64,000 bases of DNA from Orthonyx spaldingii (taxonomy: Eukaryota; Chordata; Aves; Passeriformes; Orthonychidae). The notes under the pieces are model-generated. The model worked only from the letters and a program-made list of their open reading frames with translations, was not told the DNA's origin and ran no database searches. Position numbers and translations under genes: made by a program. Shown here piece after piece: positions 38,301-52,708 of this stretch (the stretch's first letter is position 1; the number at the start of each line of letters is the position of its first letter). The stretch spans positions 754,504-818,503 of the forward strand of contig VZTJ01000300.1 in NCBI GenBank assembly GCA_013397795.1, read 5' to 3'.

Positions 38301-39120
38301 GTACTTTGGGATTATATGTCTAAATGATTTCCACTTCATCTGAAAAGAAGTTGTTGGAATTAATTGCTCCTGCCACAAGCTGTGCCCAGGAAGTTGGTAG
38401 AGTAAAACCAGGCTAGTCTGAGAAGTATCGGGACATTAAAATACGTCAGCAAGATGCTCAAGATATTTTAATGAAACCTAGGAAGCAATAATTGAATTGG
38501 ATTTCTGTGACAAGTTGAACATACATCTTTCTGAAATATACATAACAGTTATCATATATGAAATTTATTTTCATCCATTCCCTGAGCAAAAAGAAGGATA
38601 ATTAAAAAGCAGAGCTCTAGGAAACTGGATGATTTCATTTTGCAAGGATTTGTACAACCACTTCTTTATTTTTGTGTTGAATTACTCAAAGTGAAGCAAC
38701 AGCTAGCTGATCCAAAGTCAGAAATCATGCCAGCCTCACATGAAAATCACTTTCCGGACATTTAAATACATTCTAGTTAAGTATGAAGCACATAAATAAA
38801 TCCTGCTAAGGGTGAAATTAAAAGAATTCCAGTAACAGATTAGTATTACTGGTTGAAAGAATAGTAGCGATAAAATATTTCTCAAGTACTACAGAAAATC
38901 ACAGAAAAGAACTGAAGGCTTAGACACACTCACTAACAGAGACAATTTGGGATTTTGCTAGTGCTAACAGGCATGCAAACAATTTTTCCAGGCCACTTTC
39001 CAAAAGCCTCTGAGAATACAGCTTTAAGTGAGTATAGTTTTTCATGAAGGATAACAAACTGACAGCCTAAGAGCTGGAAAACTTATAGGCAGGTACAGAG
39101 TAAAAATACTATCACTAGTG

Positions 39121-39158
39121 AAAAAAAAAAAAAACCAAACAAAAAAAAACCCAAAAAA
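39121..39158 (+). repeat. A-rich low-complexity run
   Basis: A14 followed by CCAAAC, A9, CCC and A6. It is a simple repeat. Confidence 0.9.
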
Positions 39159-39789
39159 CGAATGGATCAGTGATACTAAAAATTAAATGAAGTGGTGATA
39201 TTTCATCTTTGTGTTTATCTATCTCTGTAGCACTTGGCTTTTGTACTTTGCATGAATCACAATGAAGCATCAAATGCAAAAGTCAAGAGGCAAGTTCACT
39301 ATATGCTTAAAAAGAATTCACAAAAATGACTCTCTTTCTGTCGACTGCTCCCATTCAAAGGCCTGAATGAACAGGCTTTATAAATATGGGGTACTCATGG
39401 AAGCCTGCACAGCCAAGTATGCCTGCAACCAGATATTTCCTATGTGAATAACTAGACAGGGAATTTTCAAAGGCTTGTAGTAAGCAGTTTCACCAGCAAA
39501 TTCTCTCAGCCCTTAGTCACATGTTCCTTAAAAGGAAATCATTAGCAATCTAAAAACTCCCTTTCTTTAGTGTTTTCCAATGTATGCTCTGTGTACTGAG
39601 ACACGCTACAAGTGATATTAACCTATGCCTGAAACAGCAACCAAGTTTGTACTCTCCCAGAAAATACCATACACATCCACTGAAGACATATGTATCTAGC
39701 ATGTTCCCCAGCTCGTATCTCCCACGTTATTGAGTCCCTACTTAATAGATAATAAAGCCACATTCTAAAACATTTTAAAGTGGTCTTCT

Positions 39790-39915
39790 GAGCCAAGCAT
39801 TCAGACTCAGGTTATCTGTGCTCAATTCCCAGCTCCACCCAGGCTTCCTGTGAGACCCTGAGCAACTCACTTAAGTGTCTGAGTTTCTTGCCTGTAAAAC
39901 AGGATAAATAAAATT
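39790..39915 (+). mobile_element. MIR SINE remnant
   Basis: The order of words is that of a MIR core. CTCAATTCCCAGCTCCACC corresponds to the family's CAAATCCCAGCTCTGCC, GTGAGACCCTGAGCAACTCA to GTGACCTTGGGCAAGTCA, and GAGTTTCTTGCCTGTAAAAC to CAGTTTCCTCATCTGTAAAA, followed by AGGATAAATA. This is an ancient tRNA-derived SINE, strongly diverged and inactive. The match is by recollection of the consensus. Confidence 0.85.
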
Positions 39916-42900
39916 TCCTTTTTATAACCCTTCTTTTGAGTCTTATCTAGCAAGATTTTGCAGTTCTTTAGGGAGAGGAACATCCCTTGCTTCTTAGAAG
40001 CGATAGTGACTGAAGAGTCTAAGATCATCTATACCATGACAAAACATCCAAGACATTTGAACAGAACTGACTCTACTCCAGTACCATTCCAATAGCCTCA
40101 GTTCAGCTATTAATTAATAGCAATTAATTGCAAGTGTCTGATATTTCAAGGGGAAAAAATAATTCCAGGAAAGAATAAATAGTTTTTTGATAAGTTTTAA
40201 ACAAAAGAATTTTGTGTTTTTAAAGGAATTCAATTTCTAATTTTAGCAGTGAACTGAACTCTTTCTTCCATATTTTCTAACCAATTGTTCAGTGTATGTG
40301 TACGCAAAAAGTAAGATTAGATGTCCTGTTTGACCACTCAGGATGCCTTGGGTATATGGTAGAACTAAATCCTTGAACTGGGAGATCCTTGTATGAATTA
40401 GCTGTAGTTTTTGGGGTTTTTTTTAATTCAAGAAATAAATTATACAAAAAAGGCTATTTTAAAATGAAAGACCATTAAAAACACATCTTTTCGAAATATC
40501 ACTGAGCAGAGATTTCAGTTTCTTCAATATTCTTAGATCTTCGATTCTATTTTTGATTTTCAAAGCACTTTTAAACAATGAATCAAACAACTGTATGCTA
40601 ACCACCTTTTCCATAACTGTTGTCCTGAACATTAAAGAAAAGAAAAACAAAGGAAAAATGGCAGAACAAACTAATAAACACAGGAAAGAGGATTTCTCAA
40701 AGACAGCCAGCATAGAGACTTGTCATGCATACATATCTATTTCCCACCTTTACCTTGTCTCTATGCATCACAGTAAAGTTTTCATGTTATTTTACCTAAA
40801 ATTTGCCTCCTATTAATTACAAAATTAGTCAGAAGAAACTCATGTTCTTGTAACGATATAAGACTAGAACTACTCCCCAGTAAAAATTTCTGTCAGCATA
40901 AAGGAATGACCTATATAAATACTGTATTTTTTATTATTCAGAACTTTCTTCATTTTTTCCAGTTTTTCCCACCACTCTACTTAATATTTCTGCATGTTTT
41001 TTGCCAAAACAAATTCAATATCTTTGATGGTATGATGTGTGTATAATCCACTTGTGATTTTTCAGTTAAAGAAGCTATCCCAAACTCAAGGGTGTTATAA
41101 CTTTTTTCTACTGCTACTCCATATTTTCACTTATACCCCTGTGTATTCGCATATGCATTTTAAATACTTCTCTAAAACACCAATAATCCCTCTTTGAAGT
41201 ACTGAATGGAAACCAAAAGATCAGACATTTTTAGTTCATGACTTTTCTCTCACTACAGGAAGCACTCTGAGATCATAATTTGACAGCAATTTCTCTTGTC
41301 TTCCAGCCTCAAGTTGTTTTCCACAGCAATACTTATTCCAAGTGGGCAGATTTGATTTGGAGGTGCTATGCCACAGGTCATAGATCAACAGAAAAAAGTG
41401 AATATCTCCTATCCCTGTTTGCTTCTGGAATGCAAACAGTTAAATAACAAGGGACACAAGAGGTTTCACAGGTTCAAGGGCAAATACAGCCAATGGATTT
41501 GTGACTTTCAGGTGTTTGACTTCACTGTCTGCTGAGGTGAAAGCTTCAACTGAAGCTTTTCGTGTGATTGTGTTACTAATAAGGACTCTGTCCTTTTGGA
41601 TTCTCTCATTCAACAAGAAGTTCTCACACAGGTACGTTTCATGTAAATGTACATTTAAGAAACCCAACCTGTCTGAAGGAGTATGGAAAAAAACTCCATC
41701 CCCTCAGTCTAGCTGCCTGATTTCACCAAGATTTTGAGAAGTCAGTTTTCTTTGAAATATCTATTTTTCTATCAAATTCCACTGAAATCCACCAACCGGC
41801 TGAAAAGTTTGTGACACATGCACTTTAATGCACAGGGCAGAGTTGCACAGAGCTCACCTCCAGAAGCAATCAGGCTAATACAAATTTGGTATCTTCCTTT
41901 CCTACTCAAATTGCAAACCTGACAGCTCTAAAAAGTGAAACTCCTTTTGCTCTTGTTGCTGTGCTTTACAGCAAGGTCTCCTCACAGAACTGACTATAAT
42001 GTCACAGACAACATCTGTAATAGCAAATTTCACAAGCAAAAAGATTAAAACTCCTACAATCTTAAACTTCACTTCATAGTTCTGCTTGCAGGATGCAACA
42101 CCTCCCTCTTCAAAGTGGAAAGTCTTCCCACCCCAGTGGTCTCTCTGCAATCCCTCTCCTTTCACAGGCACTGGTTCCCCTGCTTGCTCTCCTGCCATCC
42201 CTGGTGTCCCCTTTTCTGTGAACCTATTTTTCTCACTAAACTGAGAGTGAATCAAATCGTGTAGCTACTGATGTCTGCACTTTCTGCTGAGATGAAGAGA
42301 GATTTCAGCAACTTTAGGGCTTTCTTTCCCCAGAAAGATGCCTCTGATCTGTGTAGTATGAATCCAAGAACCACGGCAAATGTAAGATGAGATAAATGAA
42401 TGAGTGTTGGGTAAAAGAGTAAAACACTAAAGTCAGGCCTTGTTTAAATGTGAGGGTTAAAACGTCCTACTGTGCTCATAGGTTTCTTACACAGTCCATT
42501 TGGACTGAGTCCTGCAGGATTCAGGCTGCATTCAAGCAAAATTTGGATCCCATGTCAGGTGGACACTGCTCCACTCCTCTCACATTTAGGTCTTTCTTCC
42601 AGAAGCCCAAGGAGTTGAGCAGGATGGATTCCCTGGTGCACCCCAATGCATTTCCCTCATGGGGGTAACACCACCACCAGGCTGTGGGAGACTCTTGCAG
42701 TACAGTCACATAGATGGGATATAAATCCTGGGAAGGGATTGGAAAGAACAAAAGCTCAGCCAACAAAGAGTCTAGAGCTATCAGGCCAAGAGAAGAAGCA
42801 AGTGACTTCATCTGAGAGTTATGACACAGTTTTTTAAGATCCTTGCATGATATTGTGTCATTTTAAGCATCATGAAAAATAAAACAGATAGATCCCCCAG

Positions 42901-45900
42901 TCATTCCTTAAATGCACCACACTTTTCCTGGTTAGGAAGTTCGCCCAACTTCCCTCGCACAAGATCACTGAATGCAGGTGAGTCATTATGAGGAACTGAA
43001 CTGCTGTGGTTATATGAGGAAGCCTTTTACATTAGAAACAGGGTTGATCATAAACCTATCAATGAACACATGGGGAAAAAAGTACAAACTGTCAGTAGAA
43101 AATTATGGACCAGAGATAAAAATTAATAGTGAAGTGCTTGACAAAGTGCCAGACTTTGTCCAGGCACAGTTGTACCTCCTTTCTAAGATACACAAAAAAC
43201 AGCTCAGTATGTTTAAGGGCAAATAGTTTCTAGCTGTGAATTACTGAAAAATTATTTAAAATTTATGGATTAAATGTGGAAGCTACAGATGTGTCTGAAA
43301 CCCTCTTACTATAGCAATACCCTAATGAAATTAAACAACTTCTCTTGCTGATATGTTAGATAGAAAATTTGATCCCAGAGTATGGAGTACTATAAAAAAG
43401 AATAAATGAAGTGAAACTTATTTCCAAAAATATAACTTAAGTCCGCAATGCACCTAAACCTTAATTATTTCACTCGGATCCATAAATTTAATTTAGATAG
43501 GACTATTGTCAACAAATTCATAGTACTGCCACCAAACATTCAGAAAGAATTAGTTTCACAAAACCTCATGTGCATAAAATGGAAAGCATTTTAACTATGC
43601 CTCAGCAATGGCAACATAACAAAGGGAAGAACCTGAGAGCTACAGCAGCTGACAGATTGACTGTTTCTTTAGAGCAAAATCTCCCAGTAAGATCTTTTTT
43701 CAAATTGTGAAGCATATTCCAAGCAAATCACTGAAACTCCAAACAAAATTCTAACTGGTAGATTTGCAGAAAATACGTAGGCTGGGATGAAATGTTTCAC
43801 CACAAATGAAATCTTTTTCATTCTCTTTTCCCTGAAATGTGCAGACCTTTTGCAAAGAAGGAAAGAGAGCATTGTTTTGCTCAGTACCCAAGGCTCTGTT
43901 TCCATGGGAAGCATGTGCCTATCTAGAACAAGTAGTTTGGTAAGAAATGTGATTTGTGAATGCTTGTTTCCCATGGTTTTGCATGAGATGCAAACACAGA
44001 GTTTTGTTTCTCTCCTGTCTATTAAAGTATAAGCCCAGACCAAAACTTTGCCTCAACTCAGGGCATTTTAACATCTTTTTCCCAATTATATTATTCAAGT
44101 TCTAATATGGGGAGAGCTTAGTCTAAAGCCTTTACTTCCAGGACAAGCTAAAAGGCTGTATCAGGGCCACTAATTTCATGAAACGTAACTGAGTGCAATA
44201 CCTTTTAGGCTTTTTCCTATCTCTCAAATGTTGCTACCTAATTACCTATTGTTTCCAAAAATTGTTCAGCTGGAACTCTGACAGACAGGCAGCACAGCTC
44301 TTTGAAAGTTCTTTCCTTAGGAAATCAAGGTAAAAAATGCTTTGGTTTCAGGGATTGTGTAGATTTTTTTTCTTTAAAACTCAACGCTCTGATAAACACA
44401 GGAAACAAACAGGCAGATTGACTCTGAAATTTGCACTCATTATGAGCATTTTATGAAAGTAAGCTGCAAAATAGTAATAAACCTCCAAGACAAAGGTGGC
44501 TGTTGGTAAATATAGAAAAATATCTAAGAAGTGGGGAAAAGTGCAACACTGAGTCAAAATGTCAGGTAGCAAGAATGTGAGAAGGGTTGATTATTTCTTC
44601 TTTCTTCAGTAGAGAGATACGCTACTTTTACATGATTAACATTTCATTCTGGTAACCAGACAACAATGCAGCAAGGGAATAAAAGTTCATTCTTAGCTGG
44701 TAACAGTAAGCATTAGTTCATCTTCTTTTTTTCCTTTGTAAAGGAAGCTAAGTTAAGCACTGTGGAGCCAGAGCTTTAATACTCTCCGCAGCTCTTCACA
44801 AAAGCCTCAATGAAATCTGGGTCCTGTCATAGCCTGACAAGAAGATAATCTGTGTGGGACCTTCCTTTCTGATTAGAAGGTGCTTTCTCTTAATCAGATG
44901 GAAAGAAAGTCTCTTGGTAAAAAATCCCTCCTCCTCCAGAAAATGAAAACAAATCTGTAGAGAAAGGCTTAGTCAGAATCTACATAGAATCCAGGTTAAA
45001 CCATTTTCCCCGGGCCTTATAACTACCAAATGTCCCTGCATACATGTAGCTCCTTAACTTCCTCTGAAGCAGTGTTTTAATCCAGGCAAGATTTCACCCT
45101 GCAATATAGGCCTTTGTAGCATTAATATCTTAATGGTCCTGGATGCTGCAGCTCATCAAGTGTTATGTACTTTTTCATCTCTAGGGACAAAAGAAATAAA
45201 TGGGTGACTCTAAGCTTTGACAGTTGTAAATCTGCTACCAGGATGAAAAAGGTAGATGTACTGTTTCTGTTCTGTGGAGGTGATTTGCAGAGGTAAGGAG
45301 GACCTGGGACAGGTTTGTGACATCTATTCCCATCAGAATTGAATTATTTAGGGAAAAGAAACAGATTATTTCCTTAACAACAACTTTTTAAAAACCCTTC
45401 TCAATAAGTGTTAAGGAACTCTGTGCTCCTTCCTACTACTATTTTTCCCTTCTTCAGCATGAAAAAAAAAGCCTGGAAAGAGTAGATAAGTCAAGAGTCC
45501 TATATCCCATTCCAGTGATCCATCATCCATTCCATTCTTCTACAGAAAAGAAATATTTTTTTTTTTTCATTTAAAATGATACCTCTAAAATCTTTAATTC
45601 TTCTTATTGCTAGAGGACTGTCTACTCAGGGAAGGTTTAAAGCATTTAAAATTTTGCAACTGGTTTCATTCTTAGCACTCTGCAACCTGTAGATTGTGCA
45701 TTTACCATCTTCCTGTGTATACAACAGAAGCTCGAAGAATAAAAACTGTACAGTTAATTCTGTGAGGATACCTACTTATGTTGCCTAGATTATGTAATGG
45801 ATATACTGAATCAAAATACTGAAATTAGGAAAAAAGTTACTCCTATAATACTCTTTGAATTACATTTCTTTTACATAGATCTGAGAGACTCTAAGTTTCA

Positions 45901-46362
45901 CCAATAATTTCAAAAACAATTCTGATACTTATAATCACTATATTGTAGATAAAATAATAAAACATATTGGTTCTGAAGGGGGGCATTTGAACTGGAAATT
46001 TAAAATGAGGTTATAATACAAAAATCACACAACAAAATTGATCCTAAAAGCAAGTTACTTCTAGCAAGGTCAGTCTATAACTGCTGCTGTTGTCTCAGCT
46101 TTCACAAGTGCACATGCACTGTGTCCTGAGCATGAGCTACGAGCTTTGATGCCACTCATCCCAAAGCCTTCTCCTATGCCATGTGGAAGCCTGTTCAGCT
46201 GATGACTTCACAGAACAGTGGGAAAACACTATTCTCCGCCTGTTTGGGTTCTGATTTTAAGAGAATCAGTACATTCTGATTGAGAAGAATCAAAGGGCTG
46301 CCTGTTTCACAAGGGAGTTTCCTGTTTGTTTCAAAGTAGGAAATACGCCTGAAACCACATAG

Positions 46363-46403
46363 CATTTCTTGAGAAATACTTGAGAAATAATTTCTTGAGA
46401 AAG
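46363..46403 (+). repeat. Short imperfect tandem repeat of CTTGAGAAA
   Basis: Three copies of CTTGAGAAA within about 40 bases with A/T-rich spacers. Probably slippage. Confidence 0.75.
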
Positions 46404-47017
46404 TGCTTTGCCAGTGGTGACCACAACGTTTTCAAACCTGTTGCTCTGGAGTGGCTCGTCTTTCTCTCAAGGTAACAGGGTTCACTAACACTATCCAAAG
46501 AAAATAACGGTGTTTTCCACATTAAAAAAAAAAATTGCATCAAACTGTCAAACTATGGGCCTATTCTCCACAGAGAATGCCAACTGCCAGTAACACAGGA
46601 GGCATCTGAGCTCTACATTGGAAAAATGGTGTAAAAGACCTACTTATATAGAGTAGCACCATTAGACGATTCGAAAGGCACCATAAAGGTCTCCTTACAT
46701 ATTTAAACACATATTTAGACATATTTAAATATGCAATGAGAGGCTTATAAAAAGCATACCACACTAGACATGTAATTAAGTAAATACGCTTTACATGTGC
46801 TGAACCATTTATCTGGACAATATTAATTATCATAGTTACATAAAAGCAATAAGCACTAATCACAACTCCTACTATTATACATGAGAAAAGGAGAGACTGA
46901 GAAATAAGAGGAAGACATTGGAGAAGCAATTTCCCTGTATATTTTGAAAAAAATCTTTCCAAGAGCTTAAAGAGATGGTGATCTTCATTGCAGACTCAAA
47001 ATGAAATGAGTGCACCC

Positions 47018-47033
47018 TTTTTTTTTTTTTTTT
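47018..47033 (+). repeat. T16 homopolymer
   Basis: Sixteen T in a row. No retroposon body was recognised on either side. Confidence 0.9.
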
Positions 47034-47145
47034 AGTAGCAGGACCTTTGAAAGGGCAATTTTGCAAAGAGAAATAACACCTTTGTACTTTTAATGTATGT
47101 TTATGTAAAATGAGAGTGGCAGCTCCATGTTAATAAACCTTGTTT

Positions 47146-47176
47146 GGGGGGGGGGAGGAGGAGGGAAGGGGGGGAG
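47146..47176 (+). repeat. G-rich tract with quadruplex potential
   Basis: G10 followed by AGGAGGAGGGAA, G7 and AG. It contains several runs of three or more G on the plus strand, the SOX6 template strand. Confidence 0.9.
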
Positions 47177-48232
47177 CGAAAAATCAGATGCTGAACCATG
47201 GTGAGTAATTAGCCCCTTAGCATCCCCTTTCTCCAGGAATGCTTCCTCCTGAGCTGGCTCTTTTAAATAGCTCCGGTCCTGGCTGCTTTTGTTGAGCTTG
47301 GAAATTGTGCACATATGAGAGAAATTAAGCCCTCATTTAACAGGGACACATGTCTGTCAAGTCCAGAGGAACAAAGGCTGGTCCCTGGGGGCTACTCAGT
47401 TCCCTGAGGCTGCCACTCATTCTGTTAGCAATGCTTACCCTTTACAGATTGCATATAAAACCCAATAAATCATTTCATCTGCTCTGGTTAATATACACAT
47501 GAGCCTAGGACTTTCTTCAAAGTTTGTTTTTTTTTTTCTTTTGCTTGCAACTCCTCACATTTATTAAGAAGTGACCTCTCTTTGCCAGAGTTTAGCCAGG
47601 TTTTTACCTCTATGTAATAACATTAATATCTGTGAAGTCAACTTGAAACATTTATTGTCAGAAATAAAGACATTTGATGCTACATCTATTTCACACAGGA
47701 AATACTTTATGACTCTTTAATGGTCAATAATCATCAGCGTCTATTGTAAAAATTACTAGTATATTCTGCTCCTCCTAAAGTTACGTATAAAATGTCTGCA
47801 TATTTCAACTGATAGCAAAACAACAGGGTAAATAAAAGTACAGATTTGTAGTCTTGCATAGGAAGAGAGTCTTTTCCTAGTTAAAACAAACCCAAAGGAA
47901 AGTAATATAGATATCATTTTAGTTTTGTTCTTTACAAAGCATTATCACAAAGACACATCTATGTTGTCCTGGATAAAACAAAAGAAAAAGGACTCTGATA
48001 ATTTAAGAAAAAAACTTAACTGCACAAAGTGATAACTGAAGTAAACACATGCAAGACAAAAATATTCATACACAATGTATCAGTTGCCTCTGAGCTCTCT
48101 GTGGTGGATGGACACATTTACCCCCAAATATAAATGCACACACAGAGCAGAGGAATATTTTACAGTGAATAAAAAAAAAAGTAAAATGAAATGCTATAAT
48201 TTCCACGTGAGCTCTTTTTTTATTTAAAAAGA

Positions 48233-48390
48233 GGGCCTAATTCTGTACTTCTAGTATTAGACTGACATAAGTGGAAAGAACATGAACAACACCAGCTGAG
48301 GAAATGGCACCCTGCACTGCATTCAATGAAGCAAAACTCTCACTAAGTTGAGCGTGAGTTTTTCCTTATACTGGAGTGTAGGATTAAGCC
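48233..48390. mobile_element. Old palindromic MITE-like element
   Basis: The left end GGGCCTAATTCTGTAC is roughly the reverse complement of the right end GTGTAGGATTAAGCC. The interior has ACCAGCTGAGGA, ATTCAATGAAGCAAAACTCTC and GTGAGTTTTTCC, words I associate with palindromic GGGCCTGATTCTG repeats found in turtle, crocodile and bird introns. No coding capacity. The family name is left open. Confidence 0.6.
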
Positions 48391-48501
48391 AATACAGAAA
48401 AATTACTGGTGTAGAATAAAAACAAATTAAAGTGCAGAGTTGTATCTTCTTTCTCTGAAATGGTGAAAGCAGTATTTCAATGCCTGCTCTTAACAGGAGC
48501 C

Positions 48502-48516
48502 TTTTTTTTTTTTTTT
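48502..48516 (+). repeat. T15 homopolymer
   Basis: Fifteen T in a row after AACAGGAGCC. Confidence 0.9.
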
Positions 48517-50859
48517 ATTTTGTCCACTCCACAATTTTTAGCTAGCACATTGAAAGCCTGCCATTTCTCAAGCAACAATATTACGCTTTGTATTGAAAAC
48601 CACAAAATAAAGAGGGCTGACTTTTCTGACAGCTTTAATCCTGATGATACTCCGAGACCCAAGTAAAAAGAAACTGGTACAGCATGGAGTTTTCCCTGCT
48701 CAGCAGGCAGAGAAAAAGCAGTTCTGGATTTGATAAGTAAAACCAGATATAGTTGATGGTTATATGCTAAAGCCCTGCAAGTAATGGAAAACATCAACGG
48801 TCCAATGAACTTGCATATCAGTGGGGTCTTTGAGAAGGCCTTTTCTCCCGTCTTGTTAAAAACTCATCAACTATACGAGTCAGGACTTTTATTATTTTGT
48901 GTAAAGAATCATGCATGTTCCACTGTTGTCAAAGGGGAATACATAAAATATCAAGACTCCAGATCCCACTTGTACATTACACAAACCCCTGTGCATGTTG
49001 TTCTTTATATTCCTCACTGCAAATTCGTGCCACAGTAGCAATGAAAAGCACCAGGCAGGATTATGACCTCGACCTGAGGTGCTTTACAGATATGAAGATG
49101 TGGCCCACTTGTCCTGAAGGATCTCACAGTCAGAAAAAAACTGACATATTAGTAGCTCATTTGTGTTAAAAATAGCAACCAGAGTTAAAAATCATCCAAC
49201 ATTAGACTGTCATCAAAAGCTACAATTCAGTGTATATTAAAATCAGGATATTAACGAATAATAACTTTATAAAAATAAATCTCTGTAAAGAAAACATGAT
49301 ACATGTCCCTGCAATCCTAAAAGTGACAGAAATGCAATAAATAACCTATTTCTTAGTAATAAAAACTGTACAATGCAATGTACATATTTATATTGTTCAG
49401 CTTAATAGGGATCTACACCTTCAACTCCACCACACATACATAAAACGTATTTCTGAATAATTGACTGAACAGACACTAAAAAGGAAAGTGACTGTGTCTA
49501 CTATGTAGCCACAGTTACAGTTAGGAATTATTCTGAAAGTGTAAGTAAATGAAAAGCAAGCCATTATCAGCAAAAATAAGTGTGTCATAAAGGCAGTTTT
49601 CTTTCTGGAAAGCACCTGGCTAAACCTGATTTGGGTGAGTAAAAATCAGGTTCAAGTTAAAAAACTTGGTCCACAAGCCACAAAACAAAGACTTTCATTT
49701 GAGCAGAATTTGATTAATTCCTCAATGCCCGTATCAGATTTACCTGGTAACAGAAGATCAGTTTCTAGACTAGGCCACAAGCAAGCATTACCCCAGGGTG
49801 GATTTTCCCCTTGAGCAAAAGTGATCAGAAACTCTGAGCCACTTTATCCACCTACTCTTTACAGATCAAAATGCAAAACGTCGTGAAAACAAGGGAGAAT
49901 ATGCAAAGGTGTTATATGCTATGTATGCCACTGACATAATACTTTAATAGGATATGCTGTAATTTCCTGCAATTAATATCTTAGCAGAGCTATAAAGGCT
50001 TTTTTCCAAAATTATACCATTGCATTTACAACACTAAAATTAATGTTGTGTCAACCTTTCCATTATAAACCCCCTTTTTCAGAGGTTTATAACTTGGCTG
50101 TAAAAATATATTCTGGCCTAAAATGTGGTATGCGAGATCTCCATTTAGAAACAGCCATTTTGATTAAATAAAAAACATTATTTAAGTCTGTTTCAAGTAA
50201 GTCTTGAATGCCCTACAAACTGTGTGAGGGACCGCCAAGAAGTGTAGACATTCTTTGACTAAAAACTCATTTTTCTCTCCACAATAAAGCCACTGTTCAA
50301 AGGATGTTTCACAGCCACAGAATTTGCTCCACATCTGTAAGGAAAATACGTGGATTTGGGAAACTACAGACTTCAGTGAGAGTAGCCTCTCCACTTGCCT
50401 GTTTCTGTGTGACAATGGCTGCACTTCTGGTCAGCAGCTCAGCCACATGGGAAACTCAAGCTACCCAAAATGGTTTTTGTTTGTGGCCGGGCAGTGGGTG
50501 AGAGGAACAAACAAACATTCTCTGTCTGGCTGAAGTGGACTCACTCTGGCTAAAAGCTCCAACAGAGTAAATTCAGGCAAGTGATAAGTTCACAGAAAGT
50601 CAGGATAAAAAAATGACCAAGATGGTAGAGAACCACCCTATGAATTCTGAAACCACAGATTTCAAGTCTGTCAAATTTCATATAAGAACTGGATCGAGTC
50701 ACTTTGGAAATTTAACTGAGGTGCTTAAATTAGGAACCTCGTTGTCTAATCAACAGAAGGTAATTCACAGCACCTGGACTGCTTTATATATGAAGCCAAA
50801 AGTCCTAATTCAGTCACCCAAATTAGATATCTAAAATTAGATGCCCCCAAATATCTATA

Positions 50860-50925
50860 TGCTTTTTATTTTGCCTCAAAAGAGTGTTGTGAGGATAATA
50901 CACTTCAGCTTATGAGACACTCAGA
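50860..50925 (+). mobile_element. Possible MIR 3-prime end remnant
   Basis: The words TTGCCTCA and GAGTGTTGTGAGGATAATA resemble the MIR tail GGGTTGTTGTGAGGATTAAA. The core upstream is not recognisable, so this is weak. Confidence 0.35.
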
Positions 50926-52652
50926 TATGCAGTTACAGAGGAGATGAGTATCCTGAAAACATATCACCAATAAAATTCAATGAGATGGAAAAGGCAAAGC
51001 TAGAAATGTGATAGTAGCCTTCGTCATACCAATCACTCCTTGTCAGAGCAAAAACAAGTGCCATACCCCCTCTTCTGAGCAAGATTTTTCTCTATATATT
51101 ATAAACTATATATTATATTATATGCATTGATTTGTCAAGTACAGACCCTCAGTCTATGCTTAGGCTATTAGGTATATATTGCCCTATTTTGTTACATGTA
51201 GCAAGTAGCCACACAACTCATTTATCTACCTGATCTAGATTTTAAACTAACTATACATTCCTCCAAATGGTTAATCTCTCATTTACAGAATAAAAATGTC
51301 TAATACATTACTTTAAAACAAAGTTTCCTAACTCAGAAGTGCCCTTCCATACCGTGTGACGGTGATGTGTCTTAAGATAGATTTCACACTTCACCATCAA
51401 CTGTGAAGTTCTTTGCTTTTATTATTTGGTGTTACAACTTTAATGGTTTCTTACACTGTTGGTTTGGGTGGGTGAATAAGATTAATTCAGCATTTCATAA
51501 TGCACCATTGTATACTGTTTACATCATTTATTTTCTTTTTCCTGAATGATTACAAATTTCAATTTAAAGTTAATAACATTTTGTGGGAGTTACTGCATGT
51601 GAATTACCCGTGGTGATGTCAGTGCATCCCTCTGGAATTTAAAAGATACTTCACTGTGTTATATCATGTGCCGCACAGTATATCAATTTTTATTTCCCAT
51701 CCCTCAAGTATGGAATGTACACTCTGTAACTTCTAGATTCTCAATATAGACATAATTTACCCAAGCTGTGCAAATGCCCAACTTGCTGAAGATGATATAT
51801 ACAAGATTTATATAAAAGACTAGTTCTTTCAAGGAAGCAAAAGCCTTGCATACTACACAAGCCACTATATTATCTAATTATTTGAGAGAGGGGTTTCTAA
51901 TGTTACAGACAAAGGGAAATAGCACATAAACTGCAGTCATAAACCAATTTTTCCTTACCTTAACAACTTTAAGATTAGATAGGTAAATCCCAGGCAAGAC
52001 CATTTATCTTCTTTGAGAACTATGCTTTGACATTTCTGTGAGTGCCTGGATTAGTTGGTTGCATAAGACAGGGAATATTAGAAATATTCATTCACTTTAC
52101 TTTTACTTACATGCTATCAAGTGTATACCAAATGCTAAACAGCATCTAGTTTGCTCATTTGTTGGATTACACATACTACTACTTTCTTTATGTGAATTCA
52201 TAATTCCTGAATGCATTCAGAGAGCAATGCACTTACTTCTTCCTTGCTATCATGATGTTAAATATATTAAAAATAAGTTTTTATGCTCAAATTGATTCAG
52301 TAATACGCTTACATTCTGGAATATTCCCACAATTACAACTAAAAAACGCTTTGATTCCTTAGGCCAGAATTTAGTTCATCTGATAAATTTAAGTTTTTAC
52401 TGTGAGATTTCAAGAAGTACTTTACAATTTATTTGCTATATGCTTTTGGCCTTTTTAATGGGGGGCTGTACTTCATCATTTTCCTCCGAATACCTGCTTC
52501 TGCAGACAGAAATTTTGACCTCTGATATCATCACATTCCAGCCTTGCCTGTATATCTGAATATCTCCATAAATCAAGTCATTTCAATTCTAACATTTATT
52601 AGCTATTTTCTTTATGCAGTATCTCCTGATGAGTGCGTCAAATAGTGGAGGT

Positions 52653-52708
52653 GTAGGGGGGTAAAAAAAAAAAAAAANGAAAAAAAAAAAAAAGAAAAAG
52701 AAAAAGTA
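52653..52708 (+). repeat. A-rich run containing a single N
   Basis: AGGGGGG is followed by two long A-tracts and GAAAAAG units. An ambiguous base at 52678 suggests a sequencing problem in the homopolymer. Confidence 0.95.

Noticed and set aside
46561..46962. Minus-strand frame of 133 codons with hydrophobic stretches.
   Set aside because: Hydrophobicity follows from AT-rich codons. No splice sites fit and no family is recognised.
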